From the NCBI GenBank assembly GCA_030055525.1, contig JASFYJ010000009.1:1-64000 (forward strand): 64,000 nt of DNA, read 5' to 3'. The notes under the pieces are model-generated. The model made no database searches. It saw only the letters and a program-made list of their open reading frames with translations, and was not told the origin of the DNA. The DNA is from Archaeoglobales archaeon (GTDB lineage Archaea; Halobacteriota; Archaeoglobi; Archaeoglobales; Archaeoglobaceae). Numbering within the stretch: the stretch's first letter is position 1; every line of letters starts with the position of its first letter. The position numbers and the translations under genes were made by a program. Of this stretch, positions 37,335 to 47,640 are shown piece after piece.

Positions 37335-38539
37335 TTTTCGACAGGCTTGAAAAATATAAAGATGAAATGATAAAATTGATGAGCGAATTAATAGAGATTC
37401 CAGCTATTCCTCCAGAGTTCGGTGGAAAAGGAGAATTAAAGAAGGCTGAGCATCTTATGAAATACCTAGGAGATTTTGATTTCTTGGAAAGATTCGATGC
37501 CGCCGATGATAGAGCTTATGGAGGTTTGAGGCCGAATATAGTGGCAAAGATAGAGGGGACGCTTAAAAAGACCGTGTGGGTGGTAGCCCACCTAGATGTG
37601 GTGCCGGAGGGAGATACAAGACTTTGGAGAACCCCACCATTCAAAGCCATCATCAACGGAGATAGAATATACGGCAGAGGAACTGAAGATAATGGACAGG
37701 CCATTGTTTCATCTCTCTTCGCAGCAAAAGCAATTTTAGAGTCTGGACTAACACCAAAATACAGTTTTGGTATAGCTTTTGTAAGCGACGAGGAATGTGG
37801 AAGCAATTTTGGAATAAAACACCTTTTGAAGCAGAACGTTTTTAAAAAGGATGATCTTTTTATAGTTTCAGACTATTCAAGCAGAAAAGGAGAAGCGATT
37901 GAAATTGCTGAAAAGAGCATATTATGGCTGAAATTTACAGTTTACGGCGATCAACTGCATGCTAGCGCTCCTTTAGGAGTGAATGCGTCAAGGAGGGCGA
38001 TGAAATTCATTCTCGATCTTGATGAAAAGCTTCATAACAAATTCGATGCTGAGGATAAAATCTTTAACCCGCCAAGATCAACCTTCGAACCAACAAAAAG
38101 AGAGAAAAACGTTGAAAACATAAATACAATACCAGGAATAGACGTAAGTTACATGGACTGCAGAATTCTACCAATCTACAGCTTGGAGGAAGTTCTTGAA
38201 TATATAGAAGACATAAGGAGGTTCCATGAAATGAGAGATGGAAAACCGATAGAAATTGAGGTTGTGCAAAAGGAGAGCTCTCCTAAAACCTTGGAGAGCT
38301 CGGAGATAGTTCAAAAGCTCAAAAAAGCTCTTAAAGATATTAGAGGAGTTGATGCAAAGCTTGTTGGAATTGGAGGAAATACCTGTGCAGCTGTTTTGAG
38401 GAGGGCGGGATATACAAATACTGTAGCTTGGCAAACTGGAGATTCAACAGCCCACATGCCGAACGAGTACTGTTTGATACAGAACATATTTGAGGATGCG
38501 AAAATATTCACAACTTTACCTTTTGAACCGGGTTATTGA
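37331..38539 (+). CDS. M20 family metallopeptidase/deacylase
   Basis: 402 residues with the two-zinc M20 site: VAHLDVVPEG, GRGTEDNGQ, SDEECGSN, and the late TAHMPNEY histidine. A lid domain is inserted at about 200-310. Related to carboxypeptidase, ArgE/DapE and Sapep proteins; the true substrate is not evident. Translated with the regulator just upstream (ATGA overlap). The 3' end overlaps the convergent DUF2298 gene by 7 bases. Confidence 0.88.
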   Translation: MIFDRLEKYKDEMIKLMSELIEIPAIPPEFGGKGELKKAEHLMKYLGDFDFLERFDAADDRAYGGLRPNIVAKIEGTLKKTVWVVAHLDVVPEGDTRLWRTPPFKAIINGDRIYGRGTEDNGQAIVSSLFAAKAILESGLTPKYSFGIAFVSDEECGSNFGIKHLLKQNVFKKDDLFIVSDYSSRKGEAIEIAEKSILWLKFTVYGDQLHASAPLGVNASRRAMKFILDLDEKLHNKFDAEDKIFNPPRSTFEPTKREKNVENINTIPGIDVSYMDCRILPIYSLEEVLEYIEDIRRFHEMRDGKPIEIEVVQKESSPKTLESSEIVQKLKKALKDIRGVDAKLVGIGGNTCAAVLRRAGYTNTVAWQTGDSTAHMPNEYCLIQNIFEDAKIFTTLPFEPGY

Positions 38540-40374
38540 TTTTTTGCTGAAAATATTACTGCACTTCCGCTTTCAAAAACTTTTTTAAAACATCCTTCAA
38601 ACTTAAGGGCCGAGATTCCAAAAACTCTCTTCTCTTCATAACCAACGAAGATGAAGCTTACGTTATACTTCTCAGCAATCTCCTTCATTCTACCACAATC
38701 TTCCGTTAGATAGAACTCTCTTACATCATTCGATCTTTCATATATCAGGCTGATGTTTCTTCTCCAGACAAATTCGTGGTTTGTCCAAGCTATAACAGCG
38801 GGATTTCCCGAAAAAACAGCAACTCTTCCACCATAATTGTAACCACAAAGAACGCTTGAACAACCCTCTTCCATAACAACTCCTTTTTGCGATTGCATCC
38901 ATTTTATCGCTTCGTACTCTCCATAATAGTTCAGAAATTTCATTCCGTCCAAGCTGAACTCGTTGCTGTTGTATCTCACAGGCGTGGCAAAAACTGGATA
39001 AATTAAGCTGAAGATCAAAAATATGGAAAAAAGAGTTTTTAAAATTCTTTTATCAGAAACTGAAAGTTTTAAAGCCGAAAAAGTGAATAGAAAGATCCAA
39101 GCGACTAAGTAGAACTTAAAAACAGTATTCATTCGAGATTCAATAGCGACAAATTCAGGAATTAGAAATGCAAGAGCTCCAACGAGCAAAAAGGCTGCTT
39201 TGGGGTCCTTCCTAATCTCAAATAGTGATAATAAAACTAGAGGCATTAAAATCGTTAAAACTGGTGCCAAAAAGTAGCTGAGGATTGCGATAGATGTGAA
39301 AGCAAAAAGAACTTTTTTGCTAACAGAGAAGACAAATGCTGAGTAGCATAAGATCAAAGGAAACGCTGCATAAGCTAAAAATTGTATTGGATCACTTTTT
39401 TCGGAAACGAAGATAACTTCCACTGCAGCCATGTTCATCTGGAGGTAGAAGAAAATTACGAACGGAAAAGATGCTAAAGAGTACAGCACCAACTTCTTAT
39501 CCTTTGATGCAAACGCGTAGGTCAGGCAGAGAGTAAGTAAAAGAGGATAATCCCAAGAGTTCGTTGCAAATAAAGCAAAGAGAACAAGCGGTATGCTTTT
39601 GTATCTCTTTTTTAAAATTAGAGCGATTAAGAGAAGTTTTATCGGGATTGCAATAACATGAGCGTGAAGATCAGCATGGATGAAGCTGAAGTATGGAAAT
39701 TCGTTTATGGTTCCGTTCACAACCCTCGTGGAATTCCAGTAGTACCAGAAGTCAGTGCTCATCCCTGAATAAATCTTGTGGAAAAAATCATAAACAGAGT
39801 AGGCGTTTCCGGAAAAGAGGGTTAACAAAAGCCACCTTACAGATTTTATAGCTTCGTAAAATAGAAGCGCCGAATAAGCTGGAAGAGCTGCGACAGCTAT
39901 GTTGTAGCCAACTTCTGGAGCTGAAAAAGACATAAGAACTATGCACGCAGCGAGCAGATGTCCGAAAAAGTAGTAGCAGTTTAGAGGCATTCCTGCCATG
40001 AATGGATCGTTTGGTGGCATCTTTTCCGCTCTAAGAATCGAGCTTAAGAAGGCCATATCCATGAACTTCTCGCAATCAAAAATCGCTGGATTCAAGTACC
40101 TCAGAAGGATAAAAAATAAGTAAACCGATAAGAAAATGAGTTCGCTTTTTTCAATTTCAAACTTTGAGCTCCTTAGCCGATAAAAAGATAGTATCAAAAA
40201 GATAAAAAATATAGCATAAAAAGATGTCCGGAGAGGGATAAAAAAGGAAAGAAAGTAGACAGATATTGCGATCAGCAGCAGCGATAAAAAGCGTGCTATG
40301 CCGTATTCGACCTTTAAAGATGGTGTGATGAGAATAGAAGAAACATAAAAGATGATCGCATAGATAAGCGTCAT
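38533..40374 (-). CDS. DUF2298 multi-pass membrane protein
   Basis: 613 residues with about thirteen membrane helices. The conserved external loops PNDPFMAGMPLNCYYFFGH and FSFIHADLHAHVIAIP identify the DUF2298 (YYY) family, resembling membrane glycosyltransferases of the GT-C fold. Coupled by an ATGA overlap to the glycosyltransferase-flippase gene upstream, which supports a role in lipid-linked sugar transfer. No function is proven. Confidence 0.82.
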   Translation of the reverse strand: MTLIYAIIFYVSSILITPSLKVEYGIARFLSLLLIAISVYFLSFFIPLRTSFYAIFFIFLILSFYRLRSSKFEIEKSELIFLSVYLFFILLRYLNPAIFDCEKFMDMAFLSSILRAEKMPPNDPFMAGMPLNCYYFFGHLLAACIVLMSFSAPEVGYNIAVAALPAYSALLFYEAIKSVRWLLLTLFSGNAYSVYDFFHKIYSGMSTDFWYYWNSTRVVNGTINEFPYFSFIHADLHAHVIAIPIKLLLIALILKKRYKSIPLVLFALFATNSWDYPLLLTLCLTYAFASKDKKLVLYSLASFPFVIFFYLQMNMAAVEVIFVSEKSDPIQFLAYAAFPLILCYSAFVFSVSKKVLFAFTSIAILSYFLAPVLTILMPLVLLSLFEIRKDPKAAFLLVGALAFLIPEFVAIESRMNTVFKFYLVAWIFLFTFSALKLSVSDKRILKTLFSIFLIFSLIYPVFATPVRYNSNEFSLDGMKFLNYYGEYEAIKWMQSQKGVVMEEGCSSVLCGYNYGGRVAVFSGNPAVIAWTNHEFVWRRNISLIYERSNDVREFYLTEDCGRMKEIAEKYNVSFIFVGYEEKRVFGISALKFEGCFKKVFESGSAVIFSAKNQ

Positions 40375-41942
40375 TTCAGATCTCTAATTTTTACGTTTAA
40401 AGCTAGGGCAGAAATCAAGCCAAGCAAAACGGTTGCAACATTTTTAACCAGATGATCAACAAATGCAACTGCAAAAGAAGTGCTGAAATCGAAGTTTTTG
40501 CTCAAAAAAATCGCTACAGCAGCTTCGTAGGTCCCTACACCTCCAGGAGTTATGGGAATCGCTTTAACTATGTTTCCTACCGCTACAGCTAATGATGCGA
40601 GAACGAAATTCGAACCAAAGTTTGAAAGGATTATGGAACACGTAACTATGTCGAACAGCCAGATCATCGAAGAAAGAGCCAACAAAACTATAGAGTCCTT
40701 CAATTTCAAAAGTAACTTTGCATTTTTAAATATTCTCCCAAAAAAATTCTCCATTCTTGAAAACATGAGGATTGCCACGACCAAAAAAACACTGAAAATT
40801 ACAGCATAAATTATCTCTCCCACAGATATTCCAAGATATGCGGCAGATAGTGCTGCGATTATTGCTATCGAAGTGATATCGAAAAGTCTCTCAGCTGCAA
40901 TACCTCCGAGTGATTCTTCGTATTTTACACCTTTTTTAGCGAAGATATAGGATCTTGCAAGGTCTCCAACTCTTATAGGAGTTATTACATTAACAGTCTG
41001 ACTTATGCTAACTGCAGCAGTTGAAAAGATAGTTCCAGCGTTGTATCCAAGTTTCTTCATAACGTAAGAAAATCTCAGCCCTCTGAGGAGGAAGGATGAG
41101 GAGTAGAATAGCAAGGCAAGTGCAACAACAATGTAGTCCATCTCTGCCAGTCTGGCGGCGAAATTGGAAACTCCGGATAGATAGATCAGAGAGAAAAGTA
41201 TCAAAATTGCAAGAAAAGTCGTGAATAGCAATATACTTCTGTTTTTTTCCTTTATCCACATCCTGAGAATTTGGGAAAACATGTATAGAACATCCCTTCG
41301 AAAACTCACCTTAGTTGCCCCTCCATGTTTCCATCTTACCGGAATCTCCTTAACACGCATGCCTTTCTTCTGCGCAATAACCAGAACCTCAGTATCCCAG
41401 AACCAGTGGTTATCTTTAACCAATTCACCAACCTTGAGTATCGAATCCTTTTTGAAGGCTTTGAAACCACATTGATGATCCCTCAACTTTGAACCGAGCA
41501 AAAACCTAACTAAGAGATTGTAAACCTTCGAAGCTATATCTCTTTTAAATGGTCTCTCCACATAACTTTCTCTCATAAGTCTTGAGCCAGTAGCGATGTC
41601 GTAACCTTCTACAGCAACCGCATTTACGATTTCTTTTAAATGTGCAAGATCTGTTGCGAGATCAACGTCCATGTAAACAACAACTTCTCCTTCCGCAGCA
41701 TTGAATGCCCTCATCAGTGCTCTTCCCCTTCCAAGCCTTTCGTCTGAATGCAGATGTTTGACCTTTGGATTCTTTTTTGCAATCTCTGCAGCTATCCTGT
41801 CTGTACCATCTTTAGATCCATCTTCAGCTATGATTATCTCGTAATCATAATCTAAATTTTTTGCAGCCTCTTCAACCCTCTTTACAGCCTCTTCAATCCT
41901 TGCAGCTTCATTGTACGCTGGTAAAACGATACTAACTTTCAT
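40371..41942 (-). CDS. family 2 glycosyltransferase fused to a flippase-like membrane domain
   Basis: 523 residues. Residues 1-235 are a GT2 enzyme like dolichyl-phosphate sugar synthases (LPAYNEAARIEEAV, EDGSKDGTD, DVDLATD with the metal site, HQCGFKAFKKD). Residues 240-520 are eight membrane helices of the UPF0104/LPG-synthase TM family (GVGTYEAAVAIF). Making and flipping a lipid-linked sugar in one chain is the inferred role. The ATG at 41942 (MKVSIVLPAYNE) is chosen; an upstream frame to 41984 lies within the nuclease gene. Confidence 0.85.
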   Translation of the reverse strand: MKVSIVLPAYNEAARIEEAVKRVEEAAKNLDYDYEIIIAEDGSKDGTDRIAAEIAKKNPKVKHLHSDERLGRGRALMRAFNAAEGEVVVYMDVDLATDLAHLKEIVNAVAVEGYDIATGSRLMRESYVERPFKRDIASKVYNLLVRFLLGSKLRDHQCGFKAFKKDSILKVGELVKDNHWFWDTEVLVIAQKKGMRVKEIPVRWKHGGATKVSFRRDVLYMFSQILRMWIKEKNRSILLFTTFLAILILFSLIYLSGVSNFAARLAEMDYIVVALALLFYSSSFLLRGLRFSYVMKKLGYNAGTIFSTAAVSISQTVNVITPIRVGDLARSYIFAKKGVKYEESLGGIAAERLFDITSIAIIAALSAAYLGISVGEIIYAVIFSVFLVVAILMFSRMENFFGRIFKNAKLLLKLKDSIVLLALSSMIWLFDIVTCSIILSNFGSNFVLASLAVAVGNIVKAIPITPGGVGTYEAAVAIFLSKNFDFSTSFAVAFVDHLVKNVATVLLGLISALALNVKIRDLK

Positions 41943-42447
41943 CCATCTCACTCCAAACTCCAACTTTACTACGCATAGCTTCACTCTGGAGCTTTAAATA
42001 TTCTGCTTTCTTTGAAAATTCGGCGTTGGTGTATACCCTTGCCAAGCCTTTTTGGATCATAAGAGCTCCAAAATCAACACCCTCTAAATATACGTAAGCA
42101 AGAGTTCTCCCATACCTGTCTTTTCTATCTGAATACGGATCGATTTTTATGGTTACGTTTTTTCCATTTAAATTTTCTTCTGCAAACTTTTTAGCCACCT
42201 TTCCCCAATAATCTAGTTTCTCCACTGAGATATTTTGGAATTTAGCTGGATCGTTTGCTGCTCTAGTTTCTGGACAATCTATGCCAAGTAATCTGATTTT
42301 TTCCACTGTACCGTTTATGTTTACTTTTATCGTGTCACCATCGACAACCTCTAAAACGTAACCGTAGTACACTTCTTCCTGCTGAACGCACAGTAAATTG
42401 AGCGCTGCAAAAAATACTGCCAAAATTATTGCAGCTTTGATCTTCAT
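41932..42447 (-). CDS. secreted thermonuclease-like (SNase) protein
   Basis: 171 residues with a signal peptide ending near LLCVQQ, possibly lipid-modified. The SNase fold motifs are VVDGDTIKVN, IRLLGIDCPET with catalytic arginine, and DRYGRTLAYVY with the second arginine. Extracellular nucleic acid degradation is likely. It overlaps the glycosyltransferase start by 11 bases. Confidence 0.88.
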   Translation of the reverse strand: MKIKAAIILAVFFAALNLLCVQQEEVYYGYVLEVVDGDTIKVNINGTVEKIRLLGIDCPETRAANDPAKFQNISVEKLDYWGKVAKKFAEENLNGKNVTIKIDPYSDRKDRYGRTLAYVYLEGVDFGALMIQKGLARVYTNAEFSKKAEYLKLQSEAMRSKVGVWSEMDES

Positions 42448-42518
42448 GTATCTCAGACCTTCTCGAGTAGATCAATTTTTTGGCGAAAGAGTTATTAAAA
42501 GATTGTTGATGATCGAAC

Positions 42519-43511
42519 ATGGATCGAACAAAGTTCCTAACCTTAGTTTTGATCTTTTCAATCTTTATTGCCGTTTTTTACTTCTACACCCCATTAATCG
42601 ATGGAATAGTCATGGGAGTTGCTTTCGCTTACGCAGCAAGACCAATTAAACGCAGTTTTTCGAAAGTTGGAAATTTAGCCGCATCTTTGATTGCAACTCT
42701 GATAATTTTCCTTCCCGCATCTATGCTGATAACTTACGGCCTTTTTGTCGGGTTAAACCAGTTTCTGTATATTTTAAGCCATCACAGTGATATTCTGAAC
42801 AGCATACTTGCATCTTTAGAGGCTAAAGGTTTGCATGTTGAAAAAAACGAAGTTTATAGAATTTTAAGCATGTTTTTCGGATTTTTACAGTCGAAGTTGA
42901 GTACATCGATCGTCGAGATAACGAAGGACGTAGTGATTCTACTATTAAACATACTAATTTCTGCGGTCGTGTGCTTCTTTGTACTACGTGATTCAGAGAG
43001 ATTTGTCAAAAATTCATTAAATATTTTGCCGAAAGATAGACGTGATGAGTTCGGTAGATTCATTCTAAAGATAGATAAAACTCTGGAATCGCTCTGGTTC
43101 GGAAACTTGACTTTCGCAATAATAATAGGTTCAGCAAGTTTACCCTTTTTCCTTATTTTTAAAGTTCCCTTTGCACCGCTTTTAGCTGCTTTGATGTTTT
43201 TAGCAGCACTGATTCCGATCTTTGCAGAGTGGATGCTCATCTTACCGGTTGGAATTTACTTACTTCTGAAGGATCTCTATTTGGGGTCTCTATTCCTCGC
43301 CATCGGTTTTCTATTTCTCTATCTGATTCCAGAGATATTTCTTAGGCCTTACTTTGTAGGTCAGATGACGAAGATACATTCTCTGCTTTTGATGTTGGCA
43401 TTCATCGGTGGAGGACTTTTTGGCGGCCTTGGGGGATTCTTTTTAGCACCCATGCTCGTTGCAGTACTTGTGGGTATATACGACTACTACACTACCTCGC
43501 AAGGATCATGA
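42519..43511 (+). CDS. AI-2E family (UPF0118) membrane transporter
   Basis: 330 residues with about seven membrane helices and the family pattern near the end, GGGLFGGLGGFFLAPMLVAV. Members move AI-2, ions or small solutes; the substrate here is unknown. Divergent from the nuclease. The last 20 bases overlap the convergent DUF47 gene. Confidence 0.87.
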   Translation: MDRTKFLTLVLIFSIFIAVFYFYTPLIDGIVMGVAFAYAARPIKRSFSKVGNLAASLIATLIIFLPASMLITYGLFVGLNQFLYILSHHSDILNSILASLEAKGLHVEKNEVYRILSMFFGFLQSKLSTSIVEITKDVVILLLNILISAVVCFFVLRDSERFVKNSLNILPKDRRDEFGRFILKIDKTLESLWFGNLTFAIIIGSASLPFFLIFKVPFAPLLAALMFLAALIPIFAEWMLILPVGIYLLLKDLYLGSLFLAIGFLFLYLIPEIFLRPYFVGQMTKIHSLLLMLAFIGGGLFGGLGGFFLAPMLVAVLVGIYDYYTTSQGS

Positions 43512-44169
43512 GGCGAAACCTATCTGCAGCTCTGGCAGCTGAATTCGCTATGTAACCCAAATGCACAACCCACTGGATCATGATCATTGCATCCCTTAAA
43601 TCTAAATCAACGTTCAACAACTTCGTATGCAGGCCGATCTGAACAAGATCGCATTCATGTTCAAGTTCTTCAACCTTCGGGACGTGCTCTAAAGCAGCCT
43701 TTACTTCTTTTTTCGAAAAAGATGTCTCTACAAGCCTGTCTAGGTGATTTATCAACTCCTCATATTCTACTGCAGTCTCCATTATCTTCGCTAAAAGAAC
43801 TTTGAAATCACTCCATATCTCCTTCGGCGCCTTAACCCTTCTGAAGGTAACCATATGTCCTACATGCTCGCAGTTGTTGATTATACTATCCTGAACCGTC
43901 AAGAATTCAAGTAGATCGTGCCTATCAACAGGAAGGATGAGAGATCTTGTAAGATTCCCCCTTATCTCAGCTTTAATCTTGTCAGCGTGATGTTCAAGAT
44001 CATCGATTTCTTCCCTCAATCTCTCAACTTCCTCATAATTTCCCTTCTCCAGAGCATCAAATTGGCGAACAAGTATACCAACTGCTCTTCCACAAAGGGA
44101 GGCATGCTTTTTCAAATCCTCAAACGGAGAATAACCGAATATACCTCCGATAGATCTGAAGAACCTCAT
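43492..44169 (-). CDS. DUF47/PhoU-like phosphate transport regulator
   Basis: 225 residues, all-helical PhoU-like four-helix bundle (TIGR00153/DUF47) with [16 protein letters not shown] at the start and acidic metal patches such as [15 protein letters not shown]. Almost always paired with a Pit transporter, as here: ATGA overlap with the transporter gene upstream. Likely controls Pit activity. Confidence 0.92.
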   Translation of the reverse strand: MRFFRSIGGIFGYSPFEDLKKHASLCGRAVGILVRQFDALEKGNYEEVERLREEIDDLEHHADKIKAEIRGNLTRSLILPVDRHDLLEFLTVQDSIINNCEHVGHMVTFRRVKAPKEIWSDFKVLLAKIMETAVEYEELINHLDRLVETSFSKKEVKAALEHVPKVEELEHECDLVQIGLHTKLLNVDLDLRDAMIMIQWVVHLGYIANSAARAADRFRLMILAR

Positions 44170-45164
44170 ACGAATATCACCATCACTGTGTAGATACTTA
44201 TCGTTAACGCCGCCGCAGCCGGAACTGTTAACACCCAGGAAAATAAAATCCTTTGCACCATCTTTAGATTTACGCTCGCAATACCTCCAGCAAGGCCAAC
44301 ACCTATAACACTACCTACAAGAGTATGGGTAGTTGAGATCGGCATGCCTAAATAGGAGGCAAGCAAAACTATTGTAGCAGCGGAAAATTCAGCAGAGAAG
44401 CCCCTTGTGAATGTCAGCTCGGTGATGTTTTTGCCTATTGTCTCTATAACTCTATACCCCCAAGTAGCAACCCCAGTTGCTATTCCAATTCCACCAAAGA
44501 ATAATATCCATGAGGGAAGCTCTTTATATCCAGTTATAAGCGCTATCGGACCAACCGCATTTGCAACATCGTTACTACCGTGAGAGAAAGCCATGTAGCA
44601 GGCAGTTGCAACTTGAAGATACTTGAAAACTCTTTCAACTTCCTGCGTCTCGTACCTTTCAAAGAGGGTAAACTTGATTATCTTAAAAACCACAAAAGCC
44701 AGAATAGCCCCGCTGATTGGAGAAATTATCCAGCTTAATACTATCTTTGTCAATACCTCCCATTTTATCTGCTCCAGAGCTATATGCTTTGCCGAAACCG
44801 CTGCTAAACCAAATCCAAGCATAGCTCCAACGATGGAGTGAGTTGTTGAAACTGGAAGTTTGTAGAAGGTTGCAACCGTTATCCAGATACCGGCAGAAAA
44901 AAGAGCTGCTAAAGCACCTACAAAAACAAGATGAGGGTCTATCAACTCTACAGGAACGATACCCTTTGCGATCGTTTTTGTAACCCTTGCTCCGAAAAAG
45001 AATGCTCCACAAAACTCCAGAATTGCAGCAATTATGATTATCTGCCTTATCGTAAGCGCGCCGCTTCCATAAGATGTTGCCATCGAGTTTGCGGCATCGT
45101 TTGCCCCTATGTTCCATGCAACGTAAAAGCTAACGATGAGAGCTGTGATGAAAAAAAATTCCAT
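44166..45164 (-). CDS. pit: inorganic phosphate transporter, PiT family
   Basis: 332 residues with two homologous halves bearing the PiT signatures [18 protein letters not shown] near residue 20 and [13 protein letters not shown] near 200, plus paired [16 protein letters not shown] and [16 protein letters not shown] repeats. About ten membrane helices. Sodium- or proton-driven phosphate uptake, partnered with the DUF47 protein. Confidence 0.95.
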   Translation of the reverse strand: MEFFFITALIVSFYVAWNIGANDAANSMATSYGSGALTIRQIIIIAAILEFCGAFFFGARVTKTIAKGIVPVELIDPHLVFVGALAALFSAGIWITVATFYKLPVSTTHSIVGAMLGFGLAAVSAKHIALEQIKWEVLTKIVLSWIISPISGAILAFVVFKIIKFTLFERYETQEVERVFKYLQVATACYMAFSHGSNDVANAVGPIALITGYKELPSWILFFGGIGIATGVATWGYRVIETIGKNITELTFTRGFSAEFSAATIVLLASYLGMPISTTHTLVGSVIGVGLAGGIASVNLKMVQRILFSWVLTVPAAAALTISIYTVMVIFV

Positions 45165-45168
45165 TTCA

Positions 45169-46074
45169 TCACCTTGGATATATTCGAAGAATTGTAGCTT
45201 TCTCCGAAATAACTGAATACCTCTGAGCTGAAGCTGGAATCAGACAGGAATATCCTTTATGCAGCTCAGCGGTTTCTTTAGAACTCTTTAAGATGGAAAA
45301 ACCCTCTATTGCCACCAGTATGTTGAAAGTGGAGATCTCGAATTCTTTACTACCAAAAACCTCGACCACCTCAGCACAAAAGCTTTCGGTACTTATCCTT
45401 CCTTTTTCAGACTTGATTTCAAAATCTTCGGATTTTTTTAAGTTCACAGCTTTTAAAGCCTTCTCAACCTGACTACCCTTCCTGCTGAAATCCAAAAGAG
45501 TATAAGAGAGGTTGGAATTCGTTGAAATTTCGATAAACCTAAGATTTTCTGCACAGTAAATTAATCCCGGGCTTATTAAAAATGTCGCAAAAGGTGTTGC
45601 GCTGTATTCGTTCAGAATTTCCAGAAAACTATCCTTTTTATCTCCAACAATTCTCTCCAGCTCTTCTAAACTTACATCTCTTTTTAAACCAGCGTAAACT
45701 TTTCCATCAGACAAACATATCCATCCAGCGAACTTTCCAGAGTCCTTTTCACCAAGCATCTCTGCAACTCTGTCTGAAGGGTTCACCATCACATCCATCC
45801 TTCCACTTACATCGATTATCTTAACAAGCAGGGGAAATTTAGAGTATTTCGAAGCTAAATTCCCTAAAATTTCTTCTTTCGCCCTTGAAAAAAGCTCAAC
45901 CATGCTAATTGTCTTTCCTCCAACTATGACTTCAGAAGGGTTTGAAGTTTGAGCAGAAAATTCCCAAGACTCAGCAAAACGTCCCTTAAAACCCTTTAGA
46001 AGTGCGATCCATTCTCCGCCCCAAGGTTTTTCAACAAGATTCTCCTTAGCTTGAAATATGAAGTTGGGAAGCAT
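45169..46074 (-). CDS. type I phosphomannose isomerase-like protein with replaced metal ligands
   Basis: 301 residues aligning by eye with short type I phosphomannose isomerases: [37 protein letters not shown]. The usual zinc ligands Q, H, E and H appear as M96, N98 (VMVNPSD for VQVHPDD), A116 (GKFAGW for GKTEGW-like) and Y173 (LIYCA for VHA). If the alignment holds there is no metal site, so isomerase activity is doubtful. A regulatory or sugar-phosphate binding role is possible. It sits 5 bases upstream of pit. Confidence 0.8.
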   Translation of the reverse strand: MLPNFIFQAKENLVEKPWGGEWIALLKGFKGRFAESWEFSAQTSNPSEVIVGGKTISMVELFSRAKEEILGNLASKYSKFPLLVKIIDVSGRMDVMVNPSDRVAEMLGEKDSGKFAGWICLSDGKVYAGLKRDVSLEELERIVGDKKDSFLEILNEYSATPFATFLISPGLIYCAENLRFIEISTNSNLSYTLLDFSRKGSQVEKALKAVNLKKSEDFEIKSEKGRISTESFCAEVVEVFGSKEFEISTFNILVAIEGFSILKSSKETAELHKGYSCLIPASAQRYSVISEKATILRIYPR

Positions 46075-46121
46075 GGACTTTATTCGAACGAGAATTTAAA
46101 AATTTGCCGAAACACCAACAA

Positions 46122-46994
46122 TCAGATTTTTCCATGAAGTTCTTTCCTCCTAGCCTCCAGAAGATCCTCTTTTACCCCAGCAAACTCTGCTGCGGACATT
46201 ATCTTTACATCGTACTGCGTAGAAAAATCAAATAAGCTTTGAATTTTTTCTCTCCAGTTTAGATCCCTTAGAAGGTGGTGGTCCAGTATTACGCACTTGA
46301 CATCTGTTCTTTCTATGATGTTCCTTATATTCTTGAAACTGCTCTCAAGCGATCTAGCAGAATATCTATAGCCAAGCATATAGGTCATTGGGCCATCGAT
46401 GAGAACGATTTCAGGGTTTTTTTCAATAATAAAAACGACCTGCTCTTCATGTATTGGTCCTTCAACGTCTGACGAGAAAACAAAGCTTTTATTTTTATGT
46501 TCTATAAAAACTTCCACAACATAACCCAACTTGTTGTTCACACCATGAAAAACTGGTTGAGAAAGCTCTATGTAGGTATTTCCAATTTCGTAGCTTTTTC
46601 CATCGCAGTAATCAACTTCAGCTTTCAAATTTTTAAGTTTCTCAAGAAAATATGCCGCTCTATTTAGCTGGCTTCGATTTATATTCTCCCTTGGATGCTT
46701 AATTAAAAGTTTCTTTCCTTCAAATATTTCAACCTCCTCCGGATTGTAGTGGTCGTAGTGGTAATGAGTAATAATCGCTATCTGACTTTCTGCAACGCTC
46801 CTCTTAATCTCTACCCACTTCTCGTTCATCCTTTCGATTTCAATACGATGTGGAGGTAAGCCGTAGCGATAGGGGGCTAAGCTTACACTGGGATCTATGG
46901 TTATCCTTAAATCGGTTTTTATAACAGTAGCCATGCTCCTTACTCCCATCGAATCGAATGCTATAGGTAAAATTTCCACATCAGAATTAACCAC
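46122..46994 (-). CDS. UPF0282-type metallo-beta-lactamase fold protein
   Basis: 290 residues with the metal motif [13 protein letters not shown] near residue 78, then [15 protein letters not shown] and LDHHLLRD. This is the pattern of the archaeal UPF0282 MBL family, of unknown function. Monocistronic, leftward, divergent from the PHP gene. Confidence 0.85.
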   Translation of the reverse strand: MVNSDVEILPIAFDSMGVRSMATVIKTDLRITIDPSVSLAPYRYGLPPHRIEIERMNEKWVEIKRSVAESQIAIITHYHYDHYNPEEVEIFEGKKLLIKHPRENINRSQLNRAAYFLEKLKNLKAEVDYCDGKSYEIGNTYIELSQPVFHGVNNKLGYVVEVFIEHKNKSFVFSSDVEGPIHEEQVVFIIEKNPEIVLIDGPMTYMLGYRYSARSLESSFKNIRNIIERTDVKCVILDHHLLRDLNWREKIQSLFDFSTQYDVKIMSAAEFAGVKEDLLEARRKELHGKI

Positions 46995-47025
46995 AAAAAC
47001 TTAAAACTTTTCCACAACTCAGATC

Positions 47026-47640
47026 GTGCTTAGAGCAGAACTTCATGTGCATACAAACTACAGCGACGGAAAGGATAACCCAAAAAAAGTAATTGAAGCA
47101 GCAATAGAGAAAAAGATCGATGTTCTTGCAATTACAGACCATGATTGCGTTCAGGCATCTCTTGAAGCTGAAGAGATAGTGGAAGAAGAAAAACTACCTA
47201 TAAAAATAATAACTGCAACAGAAATATCCACAAGCAACGGGCATCTACTTGCCTATGGCATAAGGAAGGACTTAGATACTGGTTTAGATTTGAAAGAAGC
47301 TTGTGAAGAAGTGCAGAAACTTGGTGGTATAGCTGTGATTGCTCATCCCTTCGATTTTCTACGTCATGGTGTTGTGAAGGCGAAAAATTTTAAGTACGCT
47401 GATGGAATTGAAGTTTTCAACGCAAAGAGCTTTTTTAATCCGATAGCGAAGATCTACGCCGAAAAATACCAAAAACCTGGAATAGCTGGTAGCGACGCTC
47501 ACTCTGCTAGTAGTGTAGGTATTGCAGTTTGCTACCTAGAAAAATTCAACCTTAATTCCATACTTAACGCAAAAATTCCAAAAATAAATTTTACTTTGAA
47601 AGTACGCTGTTTACTGCTTCGACTATGTCTAAAACTTTAA
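47026..47640 (+). CDS. PHP domain metal-dependent phosphoesterase
   Basis: 204 residues with HVHTNYSDG near the start, ITDHD, TATEIS, IAHPFD and GSDAHSA, the full metal-binding set of PHP phosphoesterases (TrpH-like). The substrate could be a nucleotide or small phosphoester. A GTG start is used at 47026. The last 50 bases overlap the convergent FeS gene, and the C-terminal LRLCLKL may be a recent extension. Confidence 0.87.
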   Translation: MLRAELHVHTNYSDGKDNPKKVIEAAIEKKIDVLAITDHDCVQASLEAEEIVEEEKLPIKIITATEISTSNGHLLAYGIRKDLDTGLDLKEACEEVQKLGGIAVIAHPFDFLRHGVVKAKNFKYADGIEVFNAKSFFNPIAKIYAEKYQKPGIAGSDAHSASSVGIAVCYLEKFNLNSILNAKIPKINFTLKVRCLLLRLCLKL

